Of a DNA stretch of 64,000 nucleotides, positions 19,908 through 30,070 are shown one piece after another. The DNA is from Bradyrhizobium erythrophlei (GTDB lineage Bacteria; Pseudomonadota; Alphaproteobacteria; Rhizobiales; Xanthobacteraceae), in the NCBI RefSeq assembly GCF_900129425.1, contig NZ_LT670817.1, positions 4,650,001 to 4,714,000 on the forward strand. The letters are read 5' to 3'. A program made the position numbers and the translations under genes. A model generated the notes under the pieces. The model ran no database searches. It was not told the origin of the DNA and worked only from the letters and a program-made list of their open reading frames with translations. Within the stretch, counting starts at the first letter, position 1; the number at the start of each line of letters is the position of its first letter.

Positions 19908-21269
19908 TCAGGCCGCGCTTTTCTCCGCTTCGTCGTCCTTATAGAGGTCTTCCTTCGTCACCTTCTTCTCGGTCACGTTGGCGAGTTCAAGGATGAAATC
20001 GACGACCTTATCCTCATAGATTGGCGCACGAAGCTGGGCCAGCGCATTGGCATTGTTGCGATAGTAGTCCCAGACTTCCTTCTCGCGGCCCGGCATCTGG
20101 CGTGCGCGCTCGATCACCGCGCGGCTGACTTCGTCGTCGGTCACGGTAATCTTGTTCTTTTCGCCGATCTCGGACAGCACGAGACCGAGCCGCACCCGGC
20201 GATCGGCGATCTTGTGGTATTCTTCCCTGGCGGCCTCTTCCGTGGTGTCCTCATCGGCGAAGGTCTTACCGCCGGACTCCATTTCGGCCTTGATCGAATT
20301 CCACATCAGATTGAATTCTTCCTCGATCAGCGACGGAGGCGCCTCGAAGCGATGGCTCTCGTCGAGACGATCCAGCAAGATGCGCTTGACGCGCTGGCGG
20401 GTGGCGCCGGCGAATTCCACCGACAGCCGCTCGCGCGCGGCTTCCTTGAGCTTGTCGAGCGATTCGAGACCGAGCGTCTTGGCAAATTCATCGTTGATCT
20501 CGGTCTCCTGCGGCGCCTCGATCAATGTGGCCGTGGTTTCGAACTCGGCAGGCTGGCCGGCGAGCTTCTCGCTGGCATAATTCTTCGGGAACGAGACCTT
20601 CAGGTTGCGGGTTTCGCCGGTTGCGATGCCGAGCAGCTGTTCCTCGAAGCCCGGGATAAATTGCCCGGCGCCAATCACGACCTGGATGTTTTCGCCGGTG
20701 CCACCGTCGAACGGCGTGCCGTCGATGGTTCCCTTGAACGAAATGGTGACCCGATCCCCGTTTTCGGCCTTCGCACCCTCGCCTTTGGCGGCGAAGCTGC
20801 GATTCTGGTCGGCAATCCGCTTGATGGCCTCGTCGACATCGGCGTCAGTGACCTCGGCGACCGGCTTTTCGACCGTAAAACTCTTGAAATCGGCGAGTTG
20901 GATCGCCGGCACAACCTCGATCGACACGGTGTAAGTGAGATCGGATTTTCCGGTGAGGATGTCCTCGACGGCCTTTTCTTCCGTCGGCATGGTAACCTTG
21001 GGCTCGGTCGCCAAACGGAAACCGCGCTCGGAGAAGATCTGCGAGTTGGTATCGCGGATGGTCTGCTCGACGGTTTCAGCCATGACCGAGCGGCCATACA
21101 CCTTCTTGAGGTGGCTCACCGGCACCTTGCCTGGACGAAAGCCGTTGAGACGGACCTTGTCCTTGAGGTCGACCAGACGGGCATCCGCCTTGGCGTCGAG
21201 GTCTGATGCGGGAACGCTGATCTGGAATTCGTGTTTCAATCCCTCAGTGAGGGTTTCTGTGACCTGCAT
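19908..21269 (-). CDS. tig: Trigger factor (ribosome-associated chaperone/PPIase)
   Basis: Trigger factor binds ribosomal protein L23 and folds nascent chains. The 453-residue protein has the N-terminal ribosome-binding domain with the signature NGFRPGKVP (GFRxGxxP), a central FKBP-type PPIase domain ([19 protein letters not shown]) and a helical C-terminal domain. ATG at 21269 ([15 protein letters not shown]) matches the family start; upstream extension runs into non-conserved sequence. It is upstream of clpP on the same strand. Confidence 0.97.
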   Translation of the reverse strand: MQVTETLTEGLKHEFQISVPASDLDAKADARLVDLKDKVRLNGFRPGKVPVSHLKKVYGRSVMAETVEQTIRDTNSQIFSERGFRLATEPKVTMPTEEKAVEDILTGKSDLTYTVSIEVVPAIQLADFKSFTVEKPVAEVTDADVDEAIKRIADQNRSFAAKGEGAKAENGDRVTISFKGTIDGTPFDGGTGENIQVVIGAGQFIPGFEEQLLGIATGETRNLKVSFPKNYASEKLAGQPAEFETTATLIEAPQETEINDEFAKTLGLESLDKLKEAARERLSVEFAGATRQRVKRILLDRLDESHRFEAPPSLIEEEFNLMWNSIKAEMESGGKTFADEDTTEEAAREEYHKIADRRVRLGLVLSEIGEKNKITVTDDEVSRAVIERARQMPGREKEVWDYYRNNANALAQLRAPIYEDKVVDFILELANVTEKKVTKEDLYKDDEAEKSAA

Positions 21270-21441
21270 GGCGTCAATCTTCTTCCCGCTTGGTCCGGCC
21301 TGAACGGCACGGACATTGTCAATTTGTCGACGCTCGGCTTTAAAGCCTGCGTCAGTGGTTCGGCGGACCCAATCCTTCCGGGAAACTTGCCCCTGAAGAA
21401 AAAGGTCCATCAGCAATCGTCATGCAAACGCTGTCAGCGCT

Positions 21442-21526
21442 TGGTGCGGGCGGAGGGACTCGAACCCCCACAACTTTCGTCACTGGAACCTAAATCCAGC
21501 GCGTCTACCAGTTCCGCCACGCCCGC
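21442..21526 (-). tRNA. tRNA-Leu (anticodon TAG)
   Basis: An 85-nt class II tRNA on the minus strand includes an encoded CCA. The acceptor is GCGGGCG/CGCCCGC, the anticodon arm CTGGATTTAGGTTCCAG gives anticodon TAG, a long variable arm follows, and the T-loop is TTCGAGT. Confidence 0.97.
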
Positions 21527-21676
21527 TGATAGCATCACGTCCGGCCGCGATGCCGCGAGCGGCGGGCTTATAACATGGGCCCACCGGTCCGCAGCAAAAA
21601 AATGGCCATTTCAGAGCCTCCCGGGGAGTACCTGCGGCAACTGGACATATCCAGCGGAAAATGGTCCGCATCTGAC

Positions 21677-22999
21677 ATGGCTGATCGAGTTCTCCGGCTG
21701 GACCGACGCGAGCTGATGGCCGGATTGGGCGCTGCGGTCCTCGGTCCGGCAATGCCTGGGATCGTCGCCGCGCAGGAGCGCGCATCCCTGGTGCTGCACG
21801 CCAGGCCCGGCTTCATCGCCTTGCATCCGGGAGCCCCGAATGCGCCGATATGGTCGCTTCAAGGTCCCGCGCCAGATCCCGGGCTTCGCTTCAAGCGCGG
21901 CGACGAACTTGCGATTACGCTTCAGAATGAGCTGCCCGTGCCCACCGTGCTTAACTGGCATGGGATCGACGGCGTCCCGGCCGCCGAGCCTCTGGCAGCG
22001 CGGCCGCTGCTCGCGCCCGGGGCCCAGGAAACCCTTGTGATTCCATTGCGCCGCAGCGGAACATTTATGTGCGACCTTCGTCTGGTGGGCGATGGTCAGG
22101 CGCGACCGTCGCCGGCGCGGGCATTGGTGGTCGGGGAGAGCGAGGCCACCGCCGCCGACCGTGATGAAGTGCTTCTGATCGAAGATTGGCGGCTGCGCGC
22201 GGACGGCACCGCGATCGCGCCCGGAACCGATCCCAAGGGCACCACGCCGGTCTACACCATTAATGGACAAACCACGCTGGATATCCCGGTGCGGACCCAT
22301 GAACGCCTTAGATTTCGGCTCATCAATGGCTGTCAACGGACTGTCATTGCGGTAAAATTTGAGGGACACGACGTTCGGGTCATGGCCATGGACAGCGCAC
22401 CGGCTGAACCGTTCCTCGCACGCGGGGGCGCGCTGGTACTGGCGCCGGGAGGCCGGGTCGACGCCTTCATCGATGCCACCGTGCCGCCGGGCTCGGCGTC
22501 AGCCATCCTTCTCCACGACGGCACGGAGGCCCGACCGATCGGCCGGCTGGTCGCCTCCAGGGATCAGCCGGTCCGGGATGCCCCGCTGCCGGCGGCCCCT
22601 CCGCTGCCATCCAATGGCCTGCCAGCCCGGCTCGACCTCAAGAATGCGTTGCGGATCGATGTGACGCTTGGAGGACGGCAAGCCGACTGGGTAGCCCCCG
22701 CGAACTTCGCGGTCTCGGCCGCGCCCGTCTTCCGCGCCAAGGCTGGTCGGACCGTGGTGTTGGCCCTGACCAATCGCGCCGATACCCCCGAGGTCTTCCA
22801 CCTTCACGGTCATCATTTCAGGGTCCTGGACCGGCTTGACGACGGCTGGAAACCGTTCTGGCTGGATACGCTGGCAATCGAACCCGGACAGACCCAGCGT
22901 ATCGCGTTCGCCGCCGAAGTTGCCGGGCGCTGGCTGCTGGAGACGATGGCAACCGACTGGGCAGCGCCGCGCCTGCTGCGGTGGTACGGTGTCGAATAA
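21677..22999 (+). CDS. Multicopper-oxidase-like protein lacking most copper ligands (SufI/FtsP-like fold)
   Basis: This 440-residue protein has three cupredoxin-like domains and an apparent Tat signal (RLDRRELMAGLGAAVL). Of the four copper-binding motifs, HxH-1 reads NWHG (N93 replaces the first His), HxH-2 reads SGTFMCDL (both His absent), HxH-3 is kept as FHLHGHHFRVL, and the C-terminal HCHxxxH is replaced by RWLLETMATDWAAP. It is therefore unlikely to be an oxidase. Tat-exported cupredoxins such as SufI/FtsP are precedents for non-catalytic relatives. ATG at 21677 was chosen for the signal peptide. The next gene starts 12 nt later. Confidence 0.8.
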   Translation: MADRVLRLDRRELMAGLGAAVLGPAMPGIVAAQERASLVLHARPGFIALHPGAPNAPIWSLQGPAPDPGLRFKRGDELAITLQNELPVPTVLNWHGIDGVPAAEPLAARPLLAPGAQETLVIPLRRSGTFMCDLRLVGDGQARPSPARALVVGESEATAADRDEVLLIEDWRLRADGTAIAPGTDPKGTTPVYTINGQTTLDIPVRTHERLRFRLINGCQRTVIAVKFEGHDVRVMAMDSAPAEPFLARGGALVLAPGGRVDAFIDATVPPGSASAILLHDGTEARPIGRLVASRDQPVRDAPLPAAPPLPSNGLPARLDLKNALRIDVTLGGRQADWVAPANFAVSAAPVFRAKAGRTVVLALTNRADTPEVFHLHGHHFRVLDRLDDGWKPFWLDTLAIEPGQTQRIAFAAEVAGRWLLETMATDWAAPRLLRWYGVE

Positions 23000-23010
23000 A
23001 GGAAGCGAAA

Positions 23011-24093
23011 ATGGACAAATCCAACCTCACCATTCGCAGCGTCCGGGCCCGGGCCGTCGATGCGCCGATCTCGCGGCCGGTGAAGAACGCCTTCGGTGTC
23101 ATCCGATCGGCGCCGCTGGTGCTGATCGATGTGATGACCGATCAAGATGTTACCGGACGGTCCTATATCTTCGGCTACGCCAGATTGACGCTGAAGCCGC
23201 TGGTACAACTGATCAGCGACATCGGTGCCGATTTGACCGGCAAGCCGGTCGCCCCCTTCGACCTGATGGCGCAGATGGACGCCAAATTCAGACTGCTGGG
23301 CTGGCAAGGTCTGGTCGGCATGGCAGTATCGGGACTCGACATGGCCTTCTGGGACGCGCTGGGTCAGGCGGTGGCTCAACCATTGACGGCATTGCTCGGC
23401 GGAACGCCGCGGCCGATCCGGGCCTATGACAGCTACGGTGCGGTCGATCCCGTCGCCGACGAAAAAGACCTGCGCCGCTCGCTCGATCAGGGTTTTCGCG
23501 GCATCAAGATCAAGGGCGGGGACGGCGACCTCGCCAACGACGAACGGCTCGTCAAGGCGGTGCGCAGCCTGATCGGTCCCGACATCGCGCTGATGCTCGA
23601 TTTCAACCAATCGCTCGACCCGTCCGAGGCCAGCCGGCGGATTAACAGACTCGCGCCTTACGATCTGCATTGGATCGAGGAGCCCGTAGCGGCCGAAAAC
23701 CTCGAGGGCCACGCCAAGGTGCGCGAGACCTCGCCAATCTCGATTCAGTCCGGCGAAAACTGGTGGTTTCCACGCGGCTTCGCTGAAGCAATCGCCTCGG
23801 GCGCGAGCGACTTCATCATGCCCGACCTTATGAAGGTCGGCGGCGTCACCGGCTGGCTCCGCGTTGCTGGCCAGGCCGAGGCGGCTTCAATTCCGATGTC
23901 GAGCCACCTGTTTGCGGAGGCCAGCGCTCACATGCTGGCGGTGACGCCGACGGCGCACTGGATCGAATATCTTGACCTCGCCCGCGCCATCCTCGCCGAA
24001 CCGGTCGAGATCGTCGACGGGACCATTACGGCCCGCGGCCATGGCCTTGGGCTGTCGTGGGACGAGGCCGCGGTCGCGAAATATCTGGCGTAA
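23011..24093 (+). CDS. Mandelate racemase/muconate-lactonizing enzyme family protein
   Basis: This is a 360-residue enolase-superfamily enzyme. The capping domain (residues ~1-120) is followed by the barrel with GIKIKGG (KxK general base), MLDFNQS (first metal ligand), WIEEPV (second Glu ligand) and SGENWW (third), then the SSHLFAEASAH His segment, as in the mandelate racemase subgroup. AAAGGAAG precedes the ATG. It is 12 nt downstream of the multicopper-oxidase-like gene and likely shares its transcript. The substrate is probably a hydroxy- or sugar acid, but is not determined. Confidence 0.88.
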   Translation: MDKSNLTIRSVRARAVDAPISRPVKNAFGVIRSAPLVLIDVMTDQDVTGRSYIFGYARLTLKPLVQLISDIGADLTGKPVAPFDLMAQMDAKFRLLGWQGLVGMAVSGLDMAFWDALGQAVAQPLTALLGGTPRPIRAYDSYGAVDPVADEKDLRRSLDQGFRGIKIKGGDGDLANDERLVKAVRSLIGPDIALMLDFNQSLDPSEASRRINRLAPYDLHWIEEPVAAENLEGHAKVRETSPISIQSGENWWFPRGFAEAIASGASDFIMPDLMKVGGVTGWLRVAGQAEAASIPMSSHLFAEASAHMLAVTPTAHWIEYLDLARAILAEPVEIVDGTITARGHGLGLSWDEAAVAKYLA

Positions 24094-24131
24094 GCAAATC
24101 CAACGCGACGTCGGAGGGACGCTTCCCGGTC

Positions 24132-25631
24132 TCAATAATCGATGCCGAACTCGTCATAGAGCTGCCGGAACACCGCGGGCAGCACCTCCGTCAGATCTTC
24201 CGCGATCAGACCGGGGCCCGCCTCGCGCGCCGCCTCGCCGTGCATCCAGACCCCGATACAGGCGGCCTCGAACGCCGGCACGCCCTGGGCCAGCAGGCCT
24301 GCGATCATGCCCGACAGTACATCGCCGGCCCCTGCGGTCGCGAGCCAGGGCGGCGCGTTGGCAGCGATGGTGGCGCGTCCGTCCGGTGAGGCCACCACCG
24401 TATCCGGCCCTTTGAGCAGCACGATAGCGCCGGAACGCACGGCGGCCGCCCGCACCCGTTCGAGTTTCGAGCGAAGTGAATGTTTGTTGCTGATGTCGCT
24501 GAACAGGCGCGGAAATTCTCCTTCATGCGGGGTGAGAACAACCTGCGGGTCGGGCGAAGCTTTAATAGCCTCGAACAAATGATCGGGCGCGTCGGCAAAG
24601 CTCGTCAGTGCATCGGCATCCAGCACCAGGTTTCGTTGCGCCGATAGCGCCGTCAGGACAAAATCGCACGTCCGCTGGCCAACACCGGCGCCCGGGCCGA
24701 TGACGCAGCTGTTGAGGCGCTTGTCGGTCAACAACTCGCCAAATTCGACCACCGTATCGATTGATCGAACCATCACGGCGGTCAGCGCGGACGCGTTGAT
24801 GGCGAGCGCATCGCTGGGCGAGGCCAGCGTGACCAGCCCGGCGCCGGCCCGCAACGCGCCGCGCGCCGACATCCGCGCCGCGCCGGTGGCGGCGATATCG
24901 CCCGAGACGATGATCGCGTGGCCGCGGGCGTATTTATGGCCGTCGACCTTCGGCACCGGAAACGACGTGCGCCAGAACTGCGGAATGTTTTCGAATGTCT
25001 GCGGATGCATTTCCGCAAGCGCGCTGGGATCGATCCCGATATCGGCAACGCGCACGCGGCCGCAATAAATCCGGCCGGGCAGCAGCAAATGCGCTGGCTT
25101 GCGCCGGAAAAACGTCACGGTTTCGGTGGCGCGAACCGCGATCCCCATCACGGCCCCGGTGGTACCGTTGATGCCGCTCGGCAGGTCGACGGCGAGAACG
25201 GGCGCGCCGTTGGCGTTGATCGCCTCGATCATGTCGTGCGGTTCGCCCTTCACCGGTCGGTTGAGACCGGCGCCGAACAGCGCATCGATGATCAGCGCCG
25301 GCCTGCCGATGGCCTGGGGGTTGAACGGCAGCACCGGATATTTCCATCCTCGCGCCGCAGAGGCCGCGTCGCCCTGCAGGCTATCCCGCTCGCACAGCAG
25401 GATCACCGAGACCTCGCGGCCGCGCGCGGCCAGTTCAGCCGCGGCCACAAAACCGTCGCCGCCATTGTTGCCGCGCCCCACGACCACGACGATGGGCCCC
25501 TCCTCCACGAGGTCCATCGCGGCCTCGGCGACAGCCTGGCCGGCGCTCAGCATCAGCGCGAAGCCCGGGGTGCCCGCGGCGATGGTGAGCCGGTCGGCAC
25601 GTTCCATCTCAGCTGTAGTCAGAACTTCCAT
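24132..25631 (-). CDS. nnr: Bifunctional NAD(P)HX epimerase / ADP-dependent NAD(P)HX dehydratase
   Basis: This enzyme repairs hydrated NAD(P)H. The 499 residues fuse an N-terminal YjeF/epimerase domain (GRGNNGGDGFVAA; DLPSGINGTTGAV; TVTFFRRKPAHLLLPGR) to a C-terminal ribokinase-like dehydratase (AGAGLVTLASP, VIGPGAGVG, LTPHEGEFPRLF, PPWLATAGAGDVLSGMIAG). Both active-site sets look intact. AGGGA lies before the ATG at 25631. In rhizobia this gene is often next to glnB, as here. Confidence 0.94.
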   Translation of the reverse strand: MEVLTTAEMERADRLTIAAGTPGFALMLSAGQAVAEAAMDLVEEGPIVVVVGRGNNGGDGFVAAAELAARGREVSVILLCERDSLQGDAASAARGWKYPVLPFNPQAIGRPALIIDALFGAGLNRPVKGEPHDMIEAINANGAPVLAVDLPSGINGTTGAVMGIAVRATETVTFFRRKPAHLLLPGRIYCGRVRVADIGIDPSALAEMHPQTFENIPQFWRTSFPVPKVDGHKYARGHAIIVSGDIAATGAARMSARGALRAGAGLVTLASPSDALAINASALTAVMVRSIDTVVEFGELLTDKRLNSCVIGPGAGVGQRTCDFVLTALSAQRNLVLDADALTSFADAPDHLFEAIKASPDPQVVLTPHEGEFPRLFSDISNKHSLRSKLERVRAAAVRSGAIVLLKGPDTVVASPDGRATIAANAPPWLATAGAGDVLSGMIAGLLAQGVPAFEAACIGVWMHGEAAREAGPGLIAEDLTEVLPAVFRQLYDEFGIDY

Positions 25632-25827
25632 GCCAAATCCCTGGTACAAGCGCCTTATCCTGAGGCATTTCGAACGCCATGCGAAGTCGAAGTCCCGATA
25701 CTTGCATAGCGATTGATCCGTTTGCCTATTTCATAAGCTGCGGTATGGTGACCGCTTCGGTCTAACCCCTCAGCGAATGCCTGTTAAAAGTCTGATAACG
25801 TTTCAAAAATCAGGCGTCTTAACAACT

Positions 25828-25843
25828 TGGCACAGACCCTGCT
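25828..25843 (+). promoter_or_regulatory. Sigma-54 (-24/-12) promoter of glnB
   Basis: TGGCAC (25828-25833), 5 nt, CTGCT (25839-25843): the invariant GG and GC dinucleotides are exactly 10 nt apart, matching the RpoN consensus. It lies about 150 nt before the glnB start in the 364-bp gap after nnr and supports nitrogen-dependent transcription of glnB-glnA. No clear NtrC dyad was identified upstream. Confidence 0.88.
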
Positions 25844-25848
25844 TTTGA

Positions 25849-26334
<486 letters not shown>

Positions 26335-26379
26335 GCCGGGTGCTATCCGACATTTCGCGACTTTAGAGAGGTTACGGCA

Positions 26380-26406
26380 AGGCTGCTTCGGCGGCCTCGT
26401 TTTGTT
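26380..26406 (+). terminator. Weak rho-independent terminator or attenuator between glnB and glnA
   Basis: A 7-bp stem (AGGCTGC/GCGGCCT with one G-U pair) with a UUCG loop is followed by CGTTTTGTT. It would partly separate glnB from glnA transcription. Confidence 0.6.
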
Positions 26407-26467
26407 AGCGATCTCGCTCAACCCTCGTTCAACCTTGGACACGACCCGCCAGACATAAGGGGTATTC

Positions 26468-27877
26468 ATGAAGACGGCCAAAGACGTCCTGAAATCAATC
26501 AAGGACAATGACGTGAAATACGTCGACCTGCGTTTCACCGATCCGCGCGGCAAGTGGCAGCATGTGACCTTCGACCAGGGCATGATCGACGAGGACGCCT
26601 TCGCCGAAGGCTTGATGTTCGACGGCTCCTCGATCGCCGGCTGGAAGGCGATCAACGAATCCGACATGTGCCTGATGCCTGATCCCATCACCGCGACGAT
26701 CGATCCGTTCTTCGCGGAAACCACCCTGGTCATCACCTGCGACGTGCTGGAGCCGACTACCGGCGAACCGTACAACCGCGACCCCCGCGGCATGGCCAAG
26801 AAGGCCGAGGCGATGGTCAAGTCGATGGGAGTCGGTGACACCGTGTTTTTCGGACCCGAAGCCGAGTTCTTCGTGTTCGATGACGTTCGCTTCCAGACCA
26901 CGCCCTACAACACCGGCTTCAAGCTGGATTCGTCCGAACTGCCGATCAACTCGGACACCGAATATGAGGGCGGCAACCTCGGCCACCGCATCCGCACCAA
27001 GGCGGGCTATTTTCCGGTTCCGCCGCAGGATTCGGTGCAGGACATGCGTTCGGAAATGCTCGGCGCGATGGCCAAGATGGGCGTCAAGGTCGAGAAGCAT
27101 CACCACGAAGTCGCGTCCGCCCAGCACGAACTCGGCATGAAGTTCGACACCATGACGCTGATGGCCGACCAGATGCAGATCTACAAATATTGCATCCATC
27201 AGGTCGCGCACATCTACGGCAAGACCGCTACCTTTATGCCGAAGCCGGTCTACGGCGACAACGGCTCGGGCATGCACTGCCACCAGTCGATCTGGAAGGA
27301 CGGCAAGCCGGTATTCGCCGGCAACAAATACGCCGACCTCTCGGAGACCTGCCTGTCCTACATCGCCGGCATCATCAAGCACGCCAAGTCGATCAACGCC
27401 TTCACCAACCCCTCCACTAATTCCTACAAGCGCCTGGTTCCCGGTTATGAAGCTCCCGTACTGCTCGCCTACTCCGCGCGCAACCGCTCGGCCTCCTGCC
27501 GCATTCCCTACACGAGCAATCCGAAGGCCAAGCGCGTCGAGGTACGTTTCCCCGATCCGATGGCCAATCCTTATCTCGGCTTTGCCGCGATGCTGATGGC
27601 CGGCCTCGACGGCATCAAGAACAAGCTTGATCCGGGCCCGGCGATGGACAAGGACCTCTACGATTTGCCGAAGGAAGAGCTGAAGGCGATCCCGACGGTG
27701 TGCGGTTCGCTGCGCGAGGCGCTGGAAAACCTCGACAAGGACCGCGCCTTCCTCAAAAACGGCGGCGTATTCGACGACGATTTCATCGACAGCTATATCG
27801 AGCTGAAGATGACCGAAGTCGAGCGCTTCGAGATGACGCCGCATCCGGTCGAATTCGAAATGTACTATTCGCTGTGA
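26468..27877 (+). CDS. glnA: Glutamine synthetase type I
   Basis: GlnA condenses glutamate and ammonium using ATP. The 469-residue protein is a GSI dodecamer subunit, with FDGSSIAGW (latch region), [10 protein letters not shown] (metal Glu), [16 protein letters not shown] (His269 region) and the adenylylation loop [11 protein letters not shown] with Tyr398. It is therefore probably controlled by GlnE adenylylation as well as by transcription from upstream. AAGGGG precedes the ATG. Confidence 0.98.
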   Translation: MKTAKDVLKSIKDNDVKYVDLRFTDPRGKWQHVTFDQGMIDEDAFAEGLMFDGSSIAGWKAINESDMCLMPDPITATIDPFFAETTLVITCDVLEPTTGEPYNRDPRGMAKKAEAMVKSMGVGDTVFFGPEAEFFVFDDVRFQTTPYNTGFKLDSSELPINSDTEYEGGNLGHRIRTKAGYFPVPPQDSVQDMRSEMLGAMAKMGVKVEKHHHEVASAQHELGMKFDTMTLMADQMQIYKYCIHQVAHIYGKTATFMPKPVYGDNGSGMHCHQSIWKDGKPVFAGNKYADLSETCLSYIAGIIKHAKSINAFTNPSTNSYKRLVPGYEAPVLLAYSARNRSASCRIPYTSNPKAKRVEVRFPDPMANPYLGFAAMLMAGLDGIKNKLDPGPAMDKDLYDLPKEELKAIPTVCGSLREALENLDKDRAFLKNGGVFDDDFIDSYIELKMTEVERFEMTPHPVEFEMYYSL

Positions 27878-27880
27878 TCT

Positions 27881-27901
27881 AACGCGCGCCCCGCGCGCGT
27901 T
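27881..27901. terminator. GC-rich hairpin directly after glnA
   Basis: An 8-bp stem AACGCGCG/CGCGCGTT with a 5-nt loop lies immediately after the glnA stop. It has no T-run and may stabilise the 3' end or aid the terminator that follows. Confidence 0.6.
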
Positions 27902-27920
27902 ACGGTCCGGAAATGCAAAA

Positions 27921-27946
27921 GGCGCTCCGAAAGGGGCGCCTTTTTT
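27921..27946 (+). terminator. Rho-independent terminator of glnA
   Basis: An 8-bp stem GGCGCTCC/GGGGCGCC (one G-U pair) with a GAAA tetraloop is followed by TTTTTT. Confidence 0.95.
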
Positions 27947-28069
27947 GCATTGCTGCAGTACAGCCCAATGATGCAGTGCATGATTGCGGGGATCGGCATG
28001 AAGACTACAATGCGAAAAGGGCCGCGCGCTCACATGACGCTGCCCTATCAGCACCGGGAGAGATCGCAG

Positions 28070-29899
28070 ATGGCGAAATGGATTCGTTTTGAGGAGAGTG
28101 GAAAGACCGGCTTCGGCACGCTGGAGGGCGATACCATCGCCGTGCACACCGGCGATATGTTCGCGGGCGCGAAGCCGAGCGGACAGACCCTGAAACTCTC
28201 CGACGTTCAGGTTTCGACGCCCTGCGAGCCTTCAAAGATGGTCTGCCTGTGGAATAATTTCCACCAGCTCGCGGCCAAGAACGAATTCAAGCAGCCGAAA
28301 GAGCCGCTCTGGTTCCTGAAGGCGCCGAATTCATATTGGCCCGCAAACAAGCCGATCGAGCGTCCGGCCACCTACGCCGGAAAAATCATTTATGAGGGTG
28401 AACTCGGCGTCGTCATCGGCAAGAAATGCTTCAACATCTCGGAAGCCGAGGCCGGCGATTACATCTTCGGATACACTTGTGTGAACGACGTCACCGCCGT
28501 CGATCTCCTGCGCAAGGACAAGTCATTCGAACAGTGGGCGCGCTCCAAGAGCTTCGACACCTTCGGCGTATTTGGTCCCGTGATCGCGACCGGCATCGAT
28601 CCGATGAAGCTGTCGGTCAAGACCGTGCTTAACGGCAAGGAGCGGCAGAACTATCCCGTCGCCGACATGTTTTTCCCGCCGCACAAGCTGGTCGCCGCCA
28701 TTTCCAAGGACGTGACGCTGATGCCCGGCGACATCATCGCCTGCGGCACCTCGCTTGGCGCCGGCACGATGGGCGACGCCCATAACGTCGTCGACATTGT
28801 GATCGATGGCGTCGGGAGCCTCAGCAACGTGTTCGACCAGGTGCTGCCGAGCCCGTATCTCTTGGGTGCGCCGCCCAAGCAGAAAAAGATTTGCGTGGTC
28901 GGCGCCGGTGCCATCGGCGGCCTGCTGGCGGCCAAGTTTGCGCTCGCGGGCGAGGACGTCACCGTCATCGACCAGGGCGCGCATCTCGCCGCGATCCAGA
29001 AGAACGGACTGAAGCTGGAGTGGCACGACGGCAAGGTCCAGACCGCCAGAATGAAGGCCGTCAACAAGCCGGCGGACGCCGGCAAGCAGGACATCGTCGT
29101 GCTGGCAGTGAAGGCGCATTTTCTCGATCAGGTGGTGCGGGATATCGATTCTCTGCTCGGTCCCGACACCGTCGTGCTGACCGTTCAGAACGGCCTGCCC
29201 TGGTGGTACTTCCAGAGGCTCGGCGGTCAGTACGACAATCACAGGCTGGAGAGTCTGGATCCCTCGGGCGTCCTCACCAAGCATATCGATCCGAGCCGCA
29301 TCATCGGCTGCGTGGTCTATCCGGCCGCCGCGGCCACGGCGCCCGGCGTGATCCACCACGTCGAGGGCGATCGCTTCCCGATCGGTGAACTCGACGGTAA
29401 GGAGACCGCGCGCGTCAAGGAATTGCACGACGTCTTCATCAAGGCCGGGCTGAAATCTCTGGTGTTGCCGGATATCCGTTCGGAGATCTGGCTCAAGGCC
29501 TGGGGCAATCTGTCGTTCAACCCGATCTCGGCACTGACCCACGCCACGCTAGTCGACATTTGCCAGTTCGCCGAGACCCGCGAACTGGCGGCAACCATGA
29601 TGAAGGAAGCGCAGGACATCGCGCAGAAACTCGGCGTCACCTTCCGCGTCACCATCGACAAACGCATCGCCGGCGCGGAAGCGGTCGGTGCGCACAAAAC
29701 ATCGATGTTGCAGGACGTGGAGGCCGGCCGATCGCTCGAAACCGAGGCGCTGATCGGCTCAATTCTGGAAATGGCCAGGCTGACCAACACGGCGGCGCCC
29801 GCGATCGAATCGGTCTACGCGCTGGTCAAGCTTCTCAACAAGGTCATGCTGCTGGAAGGCGGCGGTGTGAAGGTGGAGAAGGTGAGCAAGGCGGCTTGA
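28070..29899 (+). CDS. Fusion protein: fumarylacetoacetate-hydrolase-family domain + ketopantoate-reductase-family domain
   Basis: A single 609-residue frame joins two enzymes. Residues ~1-265 form a FAH-family domain with the metal-binding YEGELGVVIGK (ExE), NDVTAVDLLR (Asp), KSFDTFGVFGP and ACGTSLG segments. After a linker, residues ~273-605 form an ApbA/PanE-type reductase with NADP loop VGAGAIGGLLAAK, VQNGLPWWYF and the catalytic-Lys segment EIWLKAWGNLSFNPISAL. No stop or restart signal is visible between them. ATG at 28070 follows GGGAG. Both active sites appear intact, so a two-step 2-keto-acid pathway is possible. The combination is unusual. Confidence 0.88.
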   Translation: MAKWIRFEESGKTGFGTLEGDTIAVHTGDMFAGAKPSGQTLKLSDVQVSTPCEPSKMVCLWNNFHQLAAKNEFKQPKEPLWFLKAPNSYWPANKPIERPATYAGKIIYEGELGVVIGKKCFNISEAEAGDYIFGYTCVNDVTAVDLLRKDKSFEQWARSKSFDTFGVFGPVIATGIDPMKLSVKTVLNGKERQNYPVADMFFPPHKLVAAISKDVTLMPGDIIACGTSLGAGTMGDAHNVVDIVIDGVGSLSNVFDQVLPSPYLLGAPPKQKKICVVGAGAIGGLLAAKFALAGEDVTVIDQGAHLAAIQKNGLKLEWHDGKVQTARMKAVNKPADAGKQDIVVLAVKAHFLDQVVRDIDSLLGPDTVVLTVQNGLPWWYFQRLGGQYDNHRLESLDPSGVLTKHIDPSRIIGCVVYPAAAATAPGVIHHVEGDRFPIGELDGKETARVKELHDVFIKAGLKSLVLPDIRSEIWLKAWGNLSFNPISALTHATLVDICQFAETRELAATMMKEAQDIAQKLGVTFRVTIDKRIAGAEAVGAHKTSMLQDVEAGRSLETEALIGSILEMARLTNTAAPAIESVYALVKLLNKVMLLEGGGVKVEKVSKAA

Positions 29900-29927
29900 G
29901 CGTAAGCGCAAGCTGATTCTTTTCGCG

Positions 29928-30050
29928 TCATGGCTGGGCGTAGCCGTCCGAAGGACGGCGTCGCTTCCGCTGGCCTATGCCCAGCCATCTACGTTTTTCT
30001 TGCCGCAATCCCTGTCGAGACGTCGATGCCCGGGACAAGCCCGGGCATCG
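29928..30050. repeat. Compound intergenic palindromes
   Basis: A nested palindrome spans ATGGCTGGGC (about 29929) to GCCCAGCCAT (about 29990), with an inner GCCGTCC/GGACGGC hairpin. A second, perfect hairpin GATGCCCGGG-ACAAG-CCCGGGCATC follows (30025-30049). They lie between the fusion gene and a convergent kinase gene and may act as bidirectional terminators. They resemble short dispersed repeats of Bradyrhizobium genomes. Confidence 0.75.
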
Positions 30051-30070
30051 CCATTCTCGTTATCACCTCT

